From positions 1 through 64,000 of the forward strand of contig JAITLV010000126.1 of the NCBI GenBank assembly GCA_031277685.1: a DNA stretch of 64,000 nt, written 5' to 3'. The stretch comes from Sphingobacterium sp. GTDB taxonomy: Bacteria > Bacteroidota > Bacteroidia > Sphingobacteriales > Sphingobacteriaceae. A program made the translations under genes and the position numbers. Under the pieces are notes generated by a model. It did not search any database. It worked only from the letters and a program-made list of their open reading frames with translations, and was not told where the DNA came from. Of the stretch, positions 45,887 through 54,720 are shown piece by piece (the first letter of the stretch is position 1; every line of letters starts with the position of its first letter).

Positions 45887-46693
45887 TCAAGAATCTGGTC
45901 TCTCAAAACCAGTGATATATTTGATATTTTCTTTTTCTACAATAGTAATAAAAGGTGTTACATCTTTAAAATGGTTCCAGCGATAACTTGGTTTTTTATT
46001 GAAATGCTTATACCATCTGCCATCTTCTCTAAAAGCGTAATTGTAGCGAGCATAAACTTCATTACGCATTTCTGCCAGCTGATGTTTGTTGTATTTTTTC
46101 ACATCTTCCTGTGTAAAACTATGGAGTGAAATTTCAGTAAAATTTCCTTCTGGTTTCCAATAAACTTTCCTGTAGAATCGTTCTCTATCTGCATCGTGAA
46201 TACCAAATTTACGTTCTTTTTCGCATTTGTATAAACGGTAAAAATGTGATCTATCTACCCTAAAATAACTCTCTCCTACAAAAAACTCAGAAGCTAAATA
46301 TTGTTTGTTAACAGCTTTTATTGGTGCGAAAATATTGGTACCAATCCAACCGCCATCGTGTACATTGGGCAAGCTTTCGCAATCTGTAACCTGTTTAGTG
46401 ATCAGCCCTGCTTTGCTAAAACTCAGGTGTTGATAGTAAACAAAAGTTCCATAAGACTTTGGATCGACTATGATTTTGATCTGATAGAGGGAGTCGCGGT
46501 CTTCGGCAACATACATGCCATTTACACTGTAGGCGAAGTTGTCGAAATCTGCTTTTGTATCGTAACCTTTTTCAAGTTCGGGTGTCCAGATGTTAATATC
46601 CGACGGGATTGTACAAGGACAATCATTGACCTGTTTTGACTGAGCAAAAGCCGTAGAAGCGATCGAAAATAGGCTATAAAGGAGTGTTTTCAT
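45887..46693 (-). CDS. Secreted protein, YARHG-like, unknown role
   Basis: The frame extends to 46828, but the ATG at 46693 (MKTLLYSLFSIASTAFAQ) gives a clean signal peptide and abuts the upstream gene, 268 aa. The C-terminal part (YNKHQLAEMRNEVYARYNYA, EDGRWYKHFNKKPSYRWNHF) resembles the YARHG motif found in secreted and periplasmic proteins. Other parts are unrecognised. It starts 2 bp after the preceding gene's stop and is part of the 45.9-48.3 kb run. Confidence 0.65.
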   Translation of the reverse strand: MKTLLYSLFSIASTAFAQSKQVNDCPCTIPSDINIWTPELEKGYDTKADFDNFAYSVNGMYVAEDRDSLYQIKIIVDPKSYGTFVYYQHLSFSKAGLITKQVTDCESLPNVHDGGWIGTNIFAPIKAVNKQYLASEFFVGESYFRVDRSHFYRLYKCEKERKFGIHDADRERFYRKVYWKPEGNFTEISLHSFTQEDVKKYNKHQLAEMRNEVYARYNYAFREDGRWYKHFNKKPSYRWNHFKDVTPFITIVEKENIKYITGFERPDS

Positions 46694-46695
46694 AG

Positions 46696-47241
46696 TTAAA
46701 TACTCTGTGGGAAAAGACTGTACATCATCATAACAAATATGATACTGGGGTAAATCCAGGCGTAATGCTTGCGGAAACCTCTGCCCCATTTGCAGGAGAA
46801 GGCAAGGCTGACGAGACAAAAGAGCCAAAGTATGGGCAGAAGTAAGGGAACCGGAAAAAATACGATGAAAAAGAAAATGCCATCACCAAAAATAGAGCTA
46901 TAGTTAGCGTTGTATGTTCTCTTAAAAATTGGGTTCAAGTTCTGTTCATTGATAGCGTGCTGCCATTGGTCCTTATTCTGAAACTCTTGAACAGTTTCTT
47001 TTTGCTCATCAATAATGAAATAAAGGCTATCACTTTGTGCAACGGTATGTCCTTTATAAAAGTAGAACTGTTGAAAACATACAGATGCGGTATCCATAGA
47101 TAGGCAAACCCAACCACCAGCGGACCCATCATGATTTATTTTGTGACCATAAGGGGTATCTTCTTCCCAAGCAGACAAACCGCCTGCAAATAGATAATGA
47201 GATACCAATAACAAAACAAGAAGAAGCTGATATTTTTTCAT
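46696..47241 (-). CDS. Secreted/membrane protein, unknown function
   Basis: The 181-aa protein has a signal peptide (about 1-19), a polar part with GGWVCLSMDTASVCFQQFYF, and two C-terminal helices (about 118-140 and 162-178). It ends as the next secreted gene begins. No family is recognised. It lies between two secreted-protein genes on the same strand with gaps of 2 and 8 bp, so it is in their operon. Confidence 0.6.
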   Translation of the reverse strand: MKKYQLLLVLLLVSHYLFAGGLSAWEEDTPYGHKINHDGSAGGWVCLSMDTASVCFQQFYFYKGHTVAQSDSLYFIIDEQKETVQEFQNKDQWQHAINEQNLNPIFKRTYNANYSSIFGDGIFFFIVFFPVPLLLPILWLFCLVSLAFSCKWGRGFRKHYAWIYPSIIFVMMMYSLFPQSI

Positions 47242-47249
47242 AAAAAATG

Positions 47250-48341
47250 TTATTTGTTTCCTATATTTTTAATTACGTAGACGCCCGTTGTCTTGTTTTC
47301 GTGAAAATTGGTGCTATAATCGTAAGTCAAAAAACGCACGTTGCTTTTGGGGGCATATTTAGCCGGCAATTCGAATACATGCAGATAAGTTTCTATATTC
47401 CCTCCAAAAGATGCCTTATCGGCTACGGTTTTAAAATTCAAAACCGTATTTTCAATTTCTAAATCATAATAGGCAGTTCCATAAAATTGGTTGGGAATAC
47501 CTGGATTAATGTATCCTTCAGTGGTGTATGTTTCTTTTTCAAAAGCCAAAGCTTTTATTTTTCCCTTTTGGGTATATTCCAATTTTTGGTCGGGGAAAAA
47601 CGTATTGTCCGAATTAAAGGGTGTGATGTAAGCATCTGTATACCTCAGCTGATTCGAGTAGGTTGCGTTTTGTATATCTTTCAGAAAGTGCTCATCCTGC
47701 CATTTCGGCAAAATTTGTTCCCGGTTTATTTTACACCGTATTTCTGACCCTTCTGCATAAATAAATGACGAGGATTTAGGGGTATAAAGCTTTATCCATT
47801 TGCCGTTGTGACGAAAATATACCACCTCTCTATCGGCCGATTCGGTATGGAAACTAAACAATACAGCATCAGCCCTGTCATAAAATTTTCCAAAAAAATC
47901 TTCAGCCCATACTTTGTCGGAAATAGTATTGTCTTTATTTAAAATCTCCGCAAAATGTTCTACACTGGGGTTTTCCTTCGAAAAATCGTAAATCCCATCC
48001 GCTGTAATTACATAGCAATTTATGGCATCTAAAAACTTCACGTTCTGATTATTACCCAACTCAAACACCTTATTTCCAGCCTGATCTATTTTTATAAAAT
48101 AAGATGAGCTAGATATTATGAAAAAGTTCTTTTCTGGAAAATATCGAATGCCATCATTACTATTTTGAGTTACGCGATACATCAAAAAATTATCCCAGTG
48201 CAATTTTTCTTGCAACTCGGCAAACTTTTTATACTTGGCTTTATTCCATAATAATCTTGGTGATAAATTGATAACAGAACAGTTTTGTATTACTACATAA
48301 GCCAATAAGATTATTGCTATATAAATTATCATTTTTTTCAT
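47250..48341 (-). CDS. Secreted protein, unknown function
   Basis: The 363-aa protein has an N-terminal hydrophobic helix (about 4-22, IIYIAIILLAYVVI) and then contains FPEKNFFIISSSSYFIKI, YRWNK-like regions and FSFHTESADREVVYFRHNG. No family is recognised. It heads the three-gene unit 47250-45887. A 12-mer ATTTATTATTCG with a degenerate second half lies 157-189 bp upstream. Confidence 0.6.
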   Translation of the reverse strand: MKKMIIYIAIILLAYVVIQNCSVINLSPRLLWNKAKYKKFAELQEKLHWDNFLMYRVTQNSNDGIRYFPEKNFFIISSSSYFIKIDQAGNKVFELGNNQNVKFLDAINCYVITADGIYDFSKENPSVEHFAEILNKDNTISDKVWAEDFFGKFYDRADAVLFSFHTESADREVVYFRHNGKWIKLYTPKSSSFIYAEGSEIRCKINREQILPKWQDEHFLKDIQNATYSNQLRYTDAYITPFNSDNTFFPDQKLEYTQKGKIKALAFEKETYTTEGYINPGIPNQFYGTAYYDLEIENTVLNFKTVADKASFGGNIETYLHVFELPAKYAPKSNVRFLTYDYSTNFHENKTTGVYVIKNIGNK

Positions 48342-48497
48342 TATTTTACTTTTTTGAGAAGCAAGTTCCTTTGTCGATCCATGCCAGGATTAAAATTTAA
48401 TTCTATTAATTTTTATCTGCTTTTTTGAAACCGTATTGTTTTGTAAAAAGTACTTCGACAATAAAAGTATACGATTATATCCAGATACGCTCAGATC

Positions 48498-48530
48498 ATT
48501 TATTATTCGCTTTTAATGAATTTATAAACG
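48498..48530 (-). promoter_or_regulatory. Direct-repeat element upstream of 47250-48341 gene
   Basis: ATTTATTATTCG (48498-48509) is followed 21 bp later by the degenerate copy TTTATAAACG. On the coding strand TATACTTTT, a -7-like sequence, begins 38 nt downstream of the first C of CGAAT, the same distance as at 49366. Confidence 0.45.
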
Positions 48531-48564
48531 TGTGAGAATATGCAAAATTCATTTTCTCACACGT
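48528..48564. repeat. Perfect 11-bp inverted repeat
   Basis: ACGTGTGAGAA pairs with TTCTCACACGT across 15 nt. It partly overlaps the direct-repeat element and may be a separate operator or an RNA stem. Confidence 0.5.
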
Positions 48565-48682
48565 ACCCCACAAGTGTTGATCATGTTGTATAAACCTCTT
48601 ATTCCGATGTAATCTCATTTCCTAGTCATTACCTGATACTGAATTGAGTAGACAAATGGAAAATCTTCAATCGCATAGATAG

Positions 48683-49234
48683 CTAATCCCGTAAATATTT
48701 TCGAAACTTCGGAGACCAAAGGCTTTTTTTCTTCAAACTATCTAGACTGTAATGTGGGCGTTGAATCTCAATAACAAGGCTGTCTGCTGTCTCTCTGAGC
48801 ACTTTCATTTGATAACCAATAGCTGTTGCTGTTTTTGAGTCTGGGTCAAAAAATGCATCAGAATTTTTCGTCGCTATTACTTTTTCAGCGAAGCTATAAT
48901 GTTTAATTATAGAATAACTATGTGGACAAATTTTTATGCTGTAAGCACTGCCGGAGATGGCACTTCGGTGACCAATATCGTCTTTTGCAAAACTATAAAA
49001 AATAAGCATCAAGCTACTGACAACGGATAAGAGTACAAACACAAATAGTTTTTTTCTCGGGAAAAAAACATATAAACTGACAATCCCCACAATGCCTAAC
49101 GGCATAATGAGTTCACCACACGATAGTCTGATATCAAAAAAATATTGCAGTAATAAGTCACTCAATACCACGAGCAACATGGCTATGATTAGACTAAGCA
49201 GTATTTTTTGAAATAAAGTGAAAGGCTTCCTCAT
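48683..49234 (-). CDS. Membrane protein, unknown function
   Basis: The 183-aa protein has three hydrophobic segments (about residues 10-32, 38-55 and 59-77), then a soluble C-terminal part with SAISGSAYSIKICPHSYSII and GYQMKVLRETADSLVIEIQR. No family is recognised. Its start is 148 bp from the direct-repeat element at 49366-49398, a strong match to the ATTCG motif. Confidence 0.6.
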   Translation of the reverse strand: MRKPFTLFQKILLSLIIAMLLVVLSDLLLQYFFDIRLSCGELIMPLGIVGIVSLYVFFPRKKLFVFVLLSVVSSLMLIFYSFAKDDIGHRSAISGSAYSIKICPHSYSIIKHYSFAEKVIATKNSDAFFDPDSKTATAIGYQMKVLRETADSLVIEIQRPHYSLDSLKKKSLWSPKFRKYLRD

Positions 49235-49365
49235 AAATCTTCATTATACAATCGGGATCTTGTCTGCACAAGCTTTCGACTAACTGTTCGGCGATACTGG
49301 GCAGATCATTGGAACAAACATATTGACAGTAAAAATATAACATTACATCGGGTTGTATCCATATG

Positions 49366-49398
49366 ATTTATAATTCGTTTTTGTTGACTTTATATTCG
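49366..49398 (-). promoter_or_regulatory. ATTCG direct repeat, 21-bp period
   Basis: ATTTATAATTCG (49366-49377) and CTTTATATTCG (49388-49398) are near-identical direct repeats 21 bp apart. On the coding strand TATATTTTT starts 38 nt downstream of the first CGAAT. A 21-bp period is typical for LytTR-type binding sites. The regulator is not in the window. Confidence 0.5.
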
Positions 49399-49532
49399 TG
49401 TGAATATATGCCTGATTTGTTATTTTTTTAACCACATCTATCTGCTTTGATAAAGAGAAATTATATGGGTTCTAAGAGAATAAGTTATTAGAACGGAAAC
49501 GAGAAAGCTACAGAACCAATGCCTATAAAAAC

Positions 49533-49566
49533 AAAAAGACAACGTGGAAAATTTCTACGTTGTCTT
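49533..49566 (-). terminator. Intrinsic terminator of small gene
   Basis: On the minus strand AAGACAACGT pairs with ACGTTGTCTT (10-bp stem, 11-nt loop) and TTTTTGTTTTT follows. It starts 70 bp after the stop of the 69-aa gene. Confidence 0.75.
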
Positions 49567-49635
49567 AAGACAATCTTTATTCTATTGTTCGCTATACTGT
49601 AATACATGCTCCCATATAACGCTCCGATTTATCGC

Positions 49636-49845
49636 CTAATTACGTGCTTCTACAAATTGCCCTTTCAAATCGAAAATAAGGCTTTCACCGCCTCGAATAG
49701 CTATTCTGTACCTATTAAAATCTTTTTCAATAAATTCAACGAGCTTTGCAGGATAGTTTTTTATGATGTAAGACAGCATATTTTTTCTGACGTCCTGGGA
49801 AGAAAATTTTCCTTCTATTCCTCTTATTAAATTCCAATTGGCCAT
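49636..49845 (-). CDS. Conserved-looking small protein (69 aa)
   Basis: The 69-aa protein begins MANWNLIRGIEGKFSSQDVR and contains YRIAIRGGESLIFDLKG. Composition is clearly protein-like, no membrane segment is present and a dedicated terminator follows, supporting a real gene. No family is recognised. It is separated by 100 bp from the membrane-protein gene upstream. Confidence 0.6.
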   Translation of the reverse strand: MANWNLIRGIEGKFSSQDVRKNMLSYIIKNYPAKLVEFIEKDFNRYRIAIRGGESLIFDLKGQFVEARN

Positions 49846-49945
49846 ATAACTTAAGTTTTAAAATGTGAAATATTATTATAACCTAAAGCTATATATCAAC
49901 TTGGGAAAGAATTGGGAATGCAGCTTCCATCCTATTGTGATCATT

Positions 49946-51307
49946 TCAGTTTGAAAGCGATTCAAGTGTGAGGTAGGTTGTCCAGATACTGCAAGCAAGA
50001 GCAAACAAGAGGAAGTACAAAAAAATATCTATTTCCTTTCTTAGTTTAATCCAAAAAACAATAACAAACATTAACGGACAAACTGCAATAAAAATAAATA
50101 TAATCGCTGCCAAAGTCTCAAAAATATCCTGATTAAAATTCATTAGCAACAACATGATGCCAACATAAAACAGCCAGACGATAAGTGGCGCGGCAAAGCA
50201 CAGCAGCAACTTCCACAGTAGCTTGAGCTTAAAATGTGCGGGGGTAGTCCTGCGATAATTTGTATATAATAAAAAACATATACCCGCCATACAAATGGTC
50301 AGTACGGCCAATTGTATATAGGTATTGAAAATGGTATCAGAACGGGTATTGATGTCTGAAGAAGACTTAAGTTGATCATGGCTAAAGTGTTTGATATTGG
50401 TTGTTTCGCCATGAACAAATGTCTGTATGACCTTATCGGTACCGACACTATCCCTGATAGTCCACGTGGAGTCTTCCAGTCCCATCTTATAAAATCCCAC
50501 TATAATTGGCTGACCTCCTTTTGTTCTTACGAACCGTCCATCAAGTCGCCCACCATTAAATCTTAAAGAATCAAGCCCCTGCCCTGTATTGACCGTGAGC
50601 AAGGTTATCTCTCCAGGAGGAATCAGACTGGCACTATCCGCGATAAGATGTAAAATAGTAAGATCAAGAGTTTTGATTAAATTGTTCTTATTGTAATCAT
50701 CATTCCTGGCGGGCCTATGGGTATTTAAATAATTTATTTTGACAACAAGTAAGGAATCTTTCTTGTAAAATTCGAATTCATCATAGGAATGAAGATCCCG
50801 GATTGTCGGATTTTTGAGCAATACATACTGCGGCTGATCGAAAGATTCAATATATCTTGGCTGGCTGGTCGCACAAAAGGAGAAAATGGCGACAGCCCCG
50901 ACAAAGTAGCTCCCCAATCGTCTCATTAACATTGGACCAATGGATTGTTGTGCAGTATCTTTTGTATAAAACCATGCAAACAAAATCATGGGTAAGGCGA
51001 TCAAATCGGACAGATCGACAGTTCTACCAATATTAAAATATGGTTTCAGGAATTGAATAATAACCACGGAGTATTCACTTTTCCAAAAGACAAATAAGAC
51101 TGCAGTAGCTATAAAAACCAATAATTTTTGTTTAGGAAAAATAACAGACCAGAAAATAGGAAAAATAAAAAGTCCACTGAAATCTGAAAGTTTTCCGGTA
51201 AATGTATTGTGAAATGTGGCTTTCAGGAAAAAGTCATTGACAATTAATAGGACGAGAAACAAAACAAAAAGTGGTGAAACAAGATTCTTTAAGCGGCGCT
51301 CGTGCAT
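49946..51307 (-). CDS. Polytopic membrane protein, unknown function
   Basis: The 453-aa protein has about nine hydrophobic segments: four near the N-terminus (about residues 12-30, 45-60, 63-80, 96-112), one at about 132-148, a soluble region of about 170 residues, and several more between about 330 and 450. The soluble part includes TLLTVNTGQGLDSLRFNGGR and GFYKMGLEDSTWTIRDSVG. No family is recognised. Confidence 0.6.
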   Translation of the reverse strand: MHERRLKNLVSPLFVLFLVLLIVNDFFLKATFHNTFTGKLSDFSGLFIFPIFWSVIFPKQKLLVFIATAVLFVFWKSEYSVVIIQFLKPYFNIGRTVDLSDLIALPMILFAWFYTKDTAQQSIGPMLMRRLGSYFVGAVAIFSFCATSQPRYIESFDQPQYVLLKNPTIRDLHSYDEFEFYKKDSLLVVKINYLNTHRPARNDDYNKNNLIKTLDLTILHLIADSASLIPPGEITLLTVNTGQGLDSLRFNGGRLDGRFVRTKGGQPIIVGFYKMGLEDSTWTIRDSVGTDKVIQTFVHGETTNIKHFSHDQLKSSSDINTRSDTIFNTYIQLAVLTICMAGICFLLYTNYRRTTPAHFKLKLLWKLLLCFAAPLIVWLFYVGIMLLLMNFNQDIFETLAAIIFIFIAVCPLMFVIVFWIKLRKEIDIFLYFLLFALACSIWTTYLTLESLSN

Positions 51308-51589
51308 ATTTTGGAGTTTATGTTTACTATTGATACTTATTATACCATTTGGTAACCTTTAAAGCTGTATCAATATGGATAAGATATACACTATGATAAT
51401 CAATTGAATCTATCAGATCCATTGTTGATCGCCCTATTGTCTAACAAAGCCTAAAAAGATCATCCTAGTCTTTTTTTGTATCGGCTGGCAAAGGTGGGCA
51501 AATTCGATACGCAAAAAATAGAAGTTCTGTTGGTTATTAAAGTTTAGCGAATTAATCATACCTTTAATACTGGAAATATTTTAAATTTT

Positions 51590-52225
51590 ATGAAGGCACA
51601 TACATACGAAACGCAATCAACAATTACTCCTGAGAAAGCATTAGACTTCTTAAAAGAAGGTAATCAACGCTTTGTCAATAATTTAAAAGCAAACCGGGAT
51701 CTCCTCGAACAGGTCAATGCTACTCGTGAGGGGCAATGGCCATTTGCTGTGGTGTTAAGCTGTATAGATAGTCGCACTTCTGCTGAGCTTATATTTGACC
51801 AAGGTTTGGGTGATATTTTTAGTATCAGGATTGCCGGAAATTTTGTCAATCAGGATATTCTCGGCTCTATGGAATTTGGTTGTAATGTAGCCGGTTCAAA
51901 ACTCGTTGTCGTATTGGGCCACACCAAATGTGGTGCTTTAAAAGGGGGATTGGATGCTGCACAAATCGAAGGAATGGGAATGGACAACTTGAATCATTTA
52001 ATTAACCATTTTGATCCCATTATCAATGAATTGATAGATGAGAACGAACAACGTTCATCAAAAAATAGCGTATTGCTGGAGAAGCTAAATCAACAGAATA
52101 TTAAACACGCTATTAGAGATATTCGCAAACAAAGTTCAACACTTCGGAAACTTGAAGAAGAAGGTAAGATTAAGATTATTGGTGCTAATTATGATGTTGA
52201 AACAGGTAGCGTAAATTGGCTATAA
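51590..52225 (+). CDS. Beta-carbonic anhydrase
   Basis: The 211-aa enzyme carries the zinc-binding and catalytic motif LSCIDSRTSAELIFDQGLGD (Cys58, Asp60, Arg62) and VVVLGHTKCGALKGG (His111, Cys114). The order C-x-D-x-R ... H-x-x-C is that of the beta class, which hydrates CO2 to bicarbonate. A cytoplasmic location is expected because there is no signal peptide. It has a terminator downstream (52411). Confidence 0.93.
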   Translation: MKAHTYETQSTITPEKALDFLKEGNQRFVNNLKANRDLLEQVNATREGQWPFAVVLSCIDSRTSAELIFDQGLGDIFSIRIAGNFVNQDILGSMEFGCNVAGSKLVVVLGHTKCGALKGGLDAAQIEGMGMDNLNHLINHFDPIINELIDENEQRSSKNSVLLEKLNQQNIKHAIRDIRKQSSTLRKLEEEGKIKIIGANYDVETGSVNWL

Positions 52226-52543
52226 AATTATTTTTGGAAATGCTATCAAGTCTTTGAATATTAAAATTTCACAAATTCTTCAAAGGAATTGTAACGCATT
52301 GGATTAAGATCTACTTTGTTCTATACTCGCAAAAAAATCATTCGGAAATTACGACATAGAAAAAATAGAACAATCGAAGCTATCTACTGCATTCAAATGA
52401 GCAGTAAAATAAAAGGCGTGGATAATTTCCGTGCCTTTTCTAAATTTATACATTCCTAAAGACTATTTATCTATGTATTTCATTTTTCTAGCCTACATTT
52501 GCAATTCAAATCTATTTGTACAGTCTTATCAAGCTATATTTTA
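52226..52543. other. Gap between convergent genes
   Basis: The gap holds an imperfect hairpin with T-run (52411-52439) and no coding frame. It separates the convergent carbonic anhydrase and glutathione peroxidase genes. Confidence 0.6.
52411..52439. terminator. Hairpin terminator between convergent genes
   Basis: AAAAGGC pairs with GCCTTTT (7 bp), and five further pairs including G-U wobble extend the stem. The stem's own T-run follows on one strand and A-run on the other, so it can act both ways. Confidence 0.55.
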
Positions 52544-53167
52544 TTAGTTGAGCAGCTTTAAAATTTCCATATCCTCTGGATCGGTTTTGGGCGAAAAATG
52601 TCTTAAAAGCTTTCCGTTTTCATCTAGTAGATATTTCTGAAAATTCCATAATACGGATGAACTTTCAACTCCGTTTAAACTTCTATTTGTCAGCCATTGA
52701 TAGATTGGAGCCTGCTGCTTTCCCTTTACGTCAACCTTTGCCCCCATTGGAAAAGTGACCCCATAGTTTCGTTGACAGAATGCTGCTATTTCTTCATTTT
52801 TTCCTGGTTCTTGATGTAAAAAATCATTCGATGGAAAACCTATAATGACCAATTTATCACGGAATCTTTTGTATAATCGTTCAAGTCCCTCGTATTGTGG
52901 TGTCAGCCCGCATTTAGAAGCGGTATTTACAACAAGTATTTTTTTATCTTTAAATTCAGCGAAGTCTATCATATCACCATCCAATCCCTTTACACTAAAA
53001 CTGTGTATGGAGTTTGATTTCAAGGCATCATCCACCTTGACGTTACCGTTGGACAATAAATAGTAGGCCGCGCCTGCGCCAATTGCGACTACAGCTAATA
53101 CAATGATGATAAGCATTTTTTTTGCTATTTTTTTAACAATCGATTTTCTACACACGGACATGAGCAT
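52544..53167 (-). CDS. Membrane-anchored glutathione peroxidase
   Basis: The 207-aa protein has an N-terminal helix (about 18-38) that would anchor it in the membrane. The GPx core starts with VVNTASKCGLTPQYEGL (peroxidatic Cys86), has GFPSNDFLHQEPG (Gln119) and WNFQKYL (Trp174). The second Cys of FPCNQF is Ser113, so no resolving Cys is at the usual place. Such Bacteroidota enzymes likely use thioredoxin or a different reductant. The ATG at 53116 is a possible alternative start. Confidence 0.88.
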   Translation of the reverse strand: MLMSVCRKSIVKKIAKKMLIIIVLAVVAIGAGAAYYLLSNGNVKVDDALKSNSIHSFSVKGLDGDMIDFAEFKDKKILVVNTASKCGLTPQYEGLERLYKRFRDKLVIIGFPSNDFLHQEPGKNEEIAAFCQRNYGVTFPMGAKVDVKGKQQAPIYQWLTNRSLNGVESSSVLWNFQKYLLDENGKLLRHFSPKTDPEDMEILKLLN

Positions 53168-53287
53168 TTTTATAGACTCTCAGATCTGAATCCATCGGGA
53201 TTAAAGTTAGTAAAGATTAGCTAGATTGTGAAAACGTATCCTTCGCCCAAAAAGGTTAACGATGAAAATCATTACCTTTGAGACACT

Positions 53288-53680
53288 ATGCTACAAGTCA
53301 CCTGTGCAATTATACAACACGCTGATAAAATACTGATCTGTCAACGTTCAGCATCCATGAAGCTCGCACTGAAATGGGAATTTCCAGGGGGAAAGATTGA
53401 AACTGGAGAATCCAAAGAAGAGTGTCTCCATCGGGAGGTCAAGGAGGAACTCAATATTGATATTATCGTGCATAGCGCACTCACTATGGTGGAGTATCAT
53501 TACGCCGAATTTTCAGTACAGCTCTACCCTTTTGTATGCAGCCTGCAATCCGGCGAAGTAAATGTGCTAGAACATACACAAGCGATATGGGTAGATGCCA
53601 TGCAGTTACCTAACTACGACTGGGCAGCAGCGGACATACCTATAGTGGTCGAATATCTAAGTGCGAAACAATTTGGTTAA
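53288..53680 (+). CDS. Nudix hydrolase, MutT-like
   Basis: The 130-aa protein has the Nudix box GGKIETGESKEECLHREVKEEL (Gly35-Glu41-Arg49-Glu50-Glu53-Glu54) with Asn in place of the box's late Gly. ALKWEFPGGKIE is typical of MutT/8-oxo-dGTP diphosphatase-like members. It likely hydrolyses oxidised nucleotides, with substrate unconfirmed. The SGNH-esterase gene starts 27 bp after it, so they may be co-transcribed. Confidence 0.88.
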   Translation: MLQVTCAIIQHADKILICQRSASMKLALKWEFPGGKIETGESKEECLHREVKEELNIDIIVHSALTMVEYHYAEFSVQLYPFVCSLQSGEVNVLEHTQAIWVDAMQLPNYDWAAADIPIVVEYLSAKQFG

Positions 53681-53707
53681 ATGATTAATAATTATTAAAC
53701 TGCATAT

Positions 53708-54559
53708 ATGTTACATTCTTTTTTAATGGTTGGTCAGTCCAATATGGCTGGAAGAGGATTTTTAAATCAAGCTCCCCTGCTATTTGATCAAAGAATTAAG
53801 ATGCTACGCAACGGATGTTGGCAAACAATGTGGGAACCGATTAACTGTGACCGTCCAACGTCAGGAATCAGTCTTGCATCTAGTTTCGCCGCTGCCTGGC
53901 TTGAGGGAAATCCGGATAGTGAAATCGGGCTTATTCCATGCGCAGATGGCGGAAGTAGTCTTGACGATTGGCGTACCGACGGGCCATTATTTAAAAATGC
54001 TGTTTTTCAAGCTAAACTAGCGATGGAAAATAGTTCGTTGGATGGTATACTTTGGCATCAGGGAGAAAATGACAGCTTAATGGGGCGTTCAAAGCAATAT
54101 GCCAAAAAATTGGGAAATATAGTCAATGCATTCCGAAATGCCTTAGCTATAGCAGATATTCCTTTTATCTCTGGCGGGCTTGGCGACTTTTTACCATTAG
54201 GTCGCTATGGCCAGTATTTCCCAGAATCACGCGAGGTTAACGAGGCCTTGTTAAGTTTTTCGGAAAATAATGATAACTATTATTTCGTGAGTGCAACCTT
54301 ATTAAATTCCAATCCTGACGGTTTACATTTTGATGCACCATCGCTACGAAGATTTGGGCTGAGATATTTTCAGGCATTTCATCGTCAGACCAATATACTT
54401 GATGTATTGGATAAGGAAACAGAAACTGTCCAACGGCTAGAACAGCGCTCATTGACGGTTTCGGAAAAAAAAGCGGTACTGGAAATTAGATATGCCTTAG
54501 AACAGCTTTCTCAAGATGAATATGAGCAACAATTGCGCTCTTTGGAAATACAATTTTAG
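53708..54559 (+). CDS. SGNH-type esterase (sialate O-acetylesterase-like, DUF303)
   Basis: The 283-aa protein begins MLHSFLMVGQSNMAGRG, with the GQSN nucleophile block (Ser11). ILWHQGENDSLMGR supplies the oxyanion Asn, and DGLHFDAPSLRRFG carries the catalytic Asp-x-x-His. This is the carbohydrate-esterase family 6/SASA type that removes acetyl groups from sugars. No signal peptide is visible, so it may act on imported or cytoplasmic substrates. Confidence 0.88.
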   Translation: MLHSFLMVGQSNMAGRGFLNQAPLLFDQRIKMLRNGCWQTMWEPINCDRPTSGISLASSFAAAWLEGNPDSEIGLIPCADGGSSLDDWRTDGPLFKNAVFQAKLAMENSSLDGILWHQGENDSLMGRSKQYAKKLGNIVNAFRNALAIADIPFISGGLGDFLPLGRYGQYFPESREVNEALLSFSENNDNYYFVSATLLNSNPDGLHFDAPSLRRFGLRYFQAFHRQTNILDVLDKETETVQRLEQRSLTVSEKKAVLEIRYALEQLSQDEYEQQLRSLEIQF

Positions 54560-54612
54560 TGCGAAGTTCTCCGATATTACGTCTGTAATAACTAATAAAA
54601 AACTCTTAAAAA

Positions 54613-54651
54613 CCAATTGCTTCCATCTAACTAGTAGATGGAAGCAATTGG
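54613..54651 (-). terminator. Strong 17-bp hairpin terminator
   Basis: CCAATTGCTTCCATCTA (54613-54629) pairs perfectly with 54635-54651. On the minus strand TTTTTAAGAGTTTTTT follows, so it terminates the DUF5694 gene, and it could also affect the convergent esterase transcript. Confidence 0.75.
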
Positions 54652-54720
54652 AAACATGTTGTTCTGTCAACTTTTCCTATAATTTTTCACGCATGAAATT
54701 GCTATTGATTTTGCTTATTC

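Larger units (their letters stand above)
48342..48682. other. Upstream region with inverted and direct repeats
   Basis: The region holds the ATTTATTATTCG element (48498) and an inverted repeat ACGTGTGAGAA/TTCTCACACGT (48528-48538 with 48554-48564, 15-nt loop). By hand alignment 48492-48550 is about three quarters identical to 49360-49418 upstream of the next gene. No coding frame is evident. Confidence 0.6.
49235..49635. other. Upstream region of small-protein and membrane-protein genes
   Basis: The region contains the best ATTCG direct repeat (49366-49398), a -7-like TATATTTTT (about 49332-49340) and the intrinsic terminator of the small gene at 49636 (49533-49566). No coding frame is convincing. 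Confidence 0.6.

Noticed and set aside
53273..53280. TACCTTTG as -7 box of the Nudix gene
   Set aside because: It lies only 7 bp before the ATG and no -33 box is visible. A leaderless transcript is possible but unsupported.
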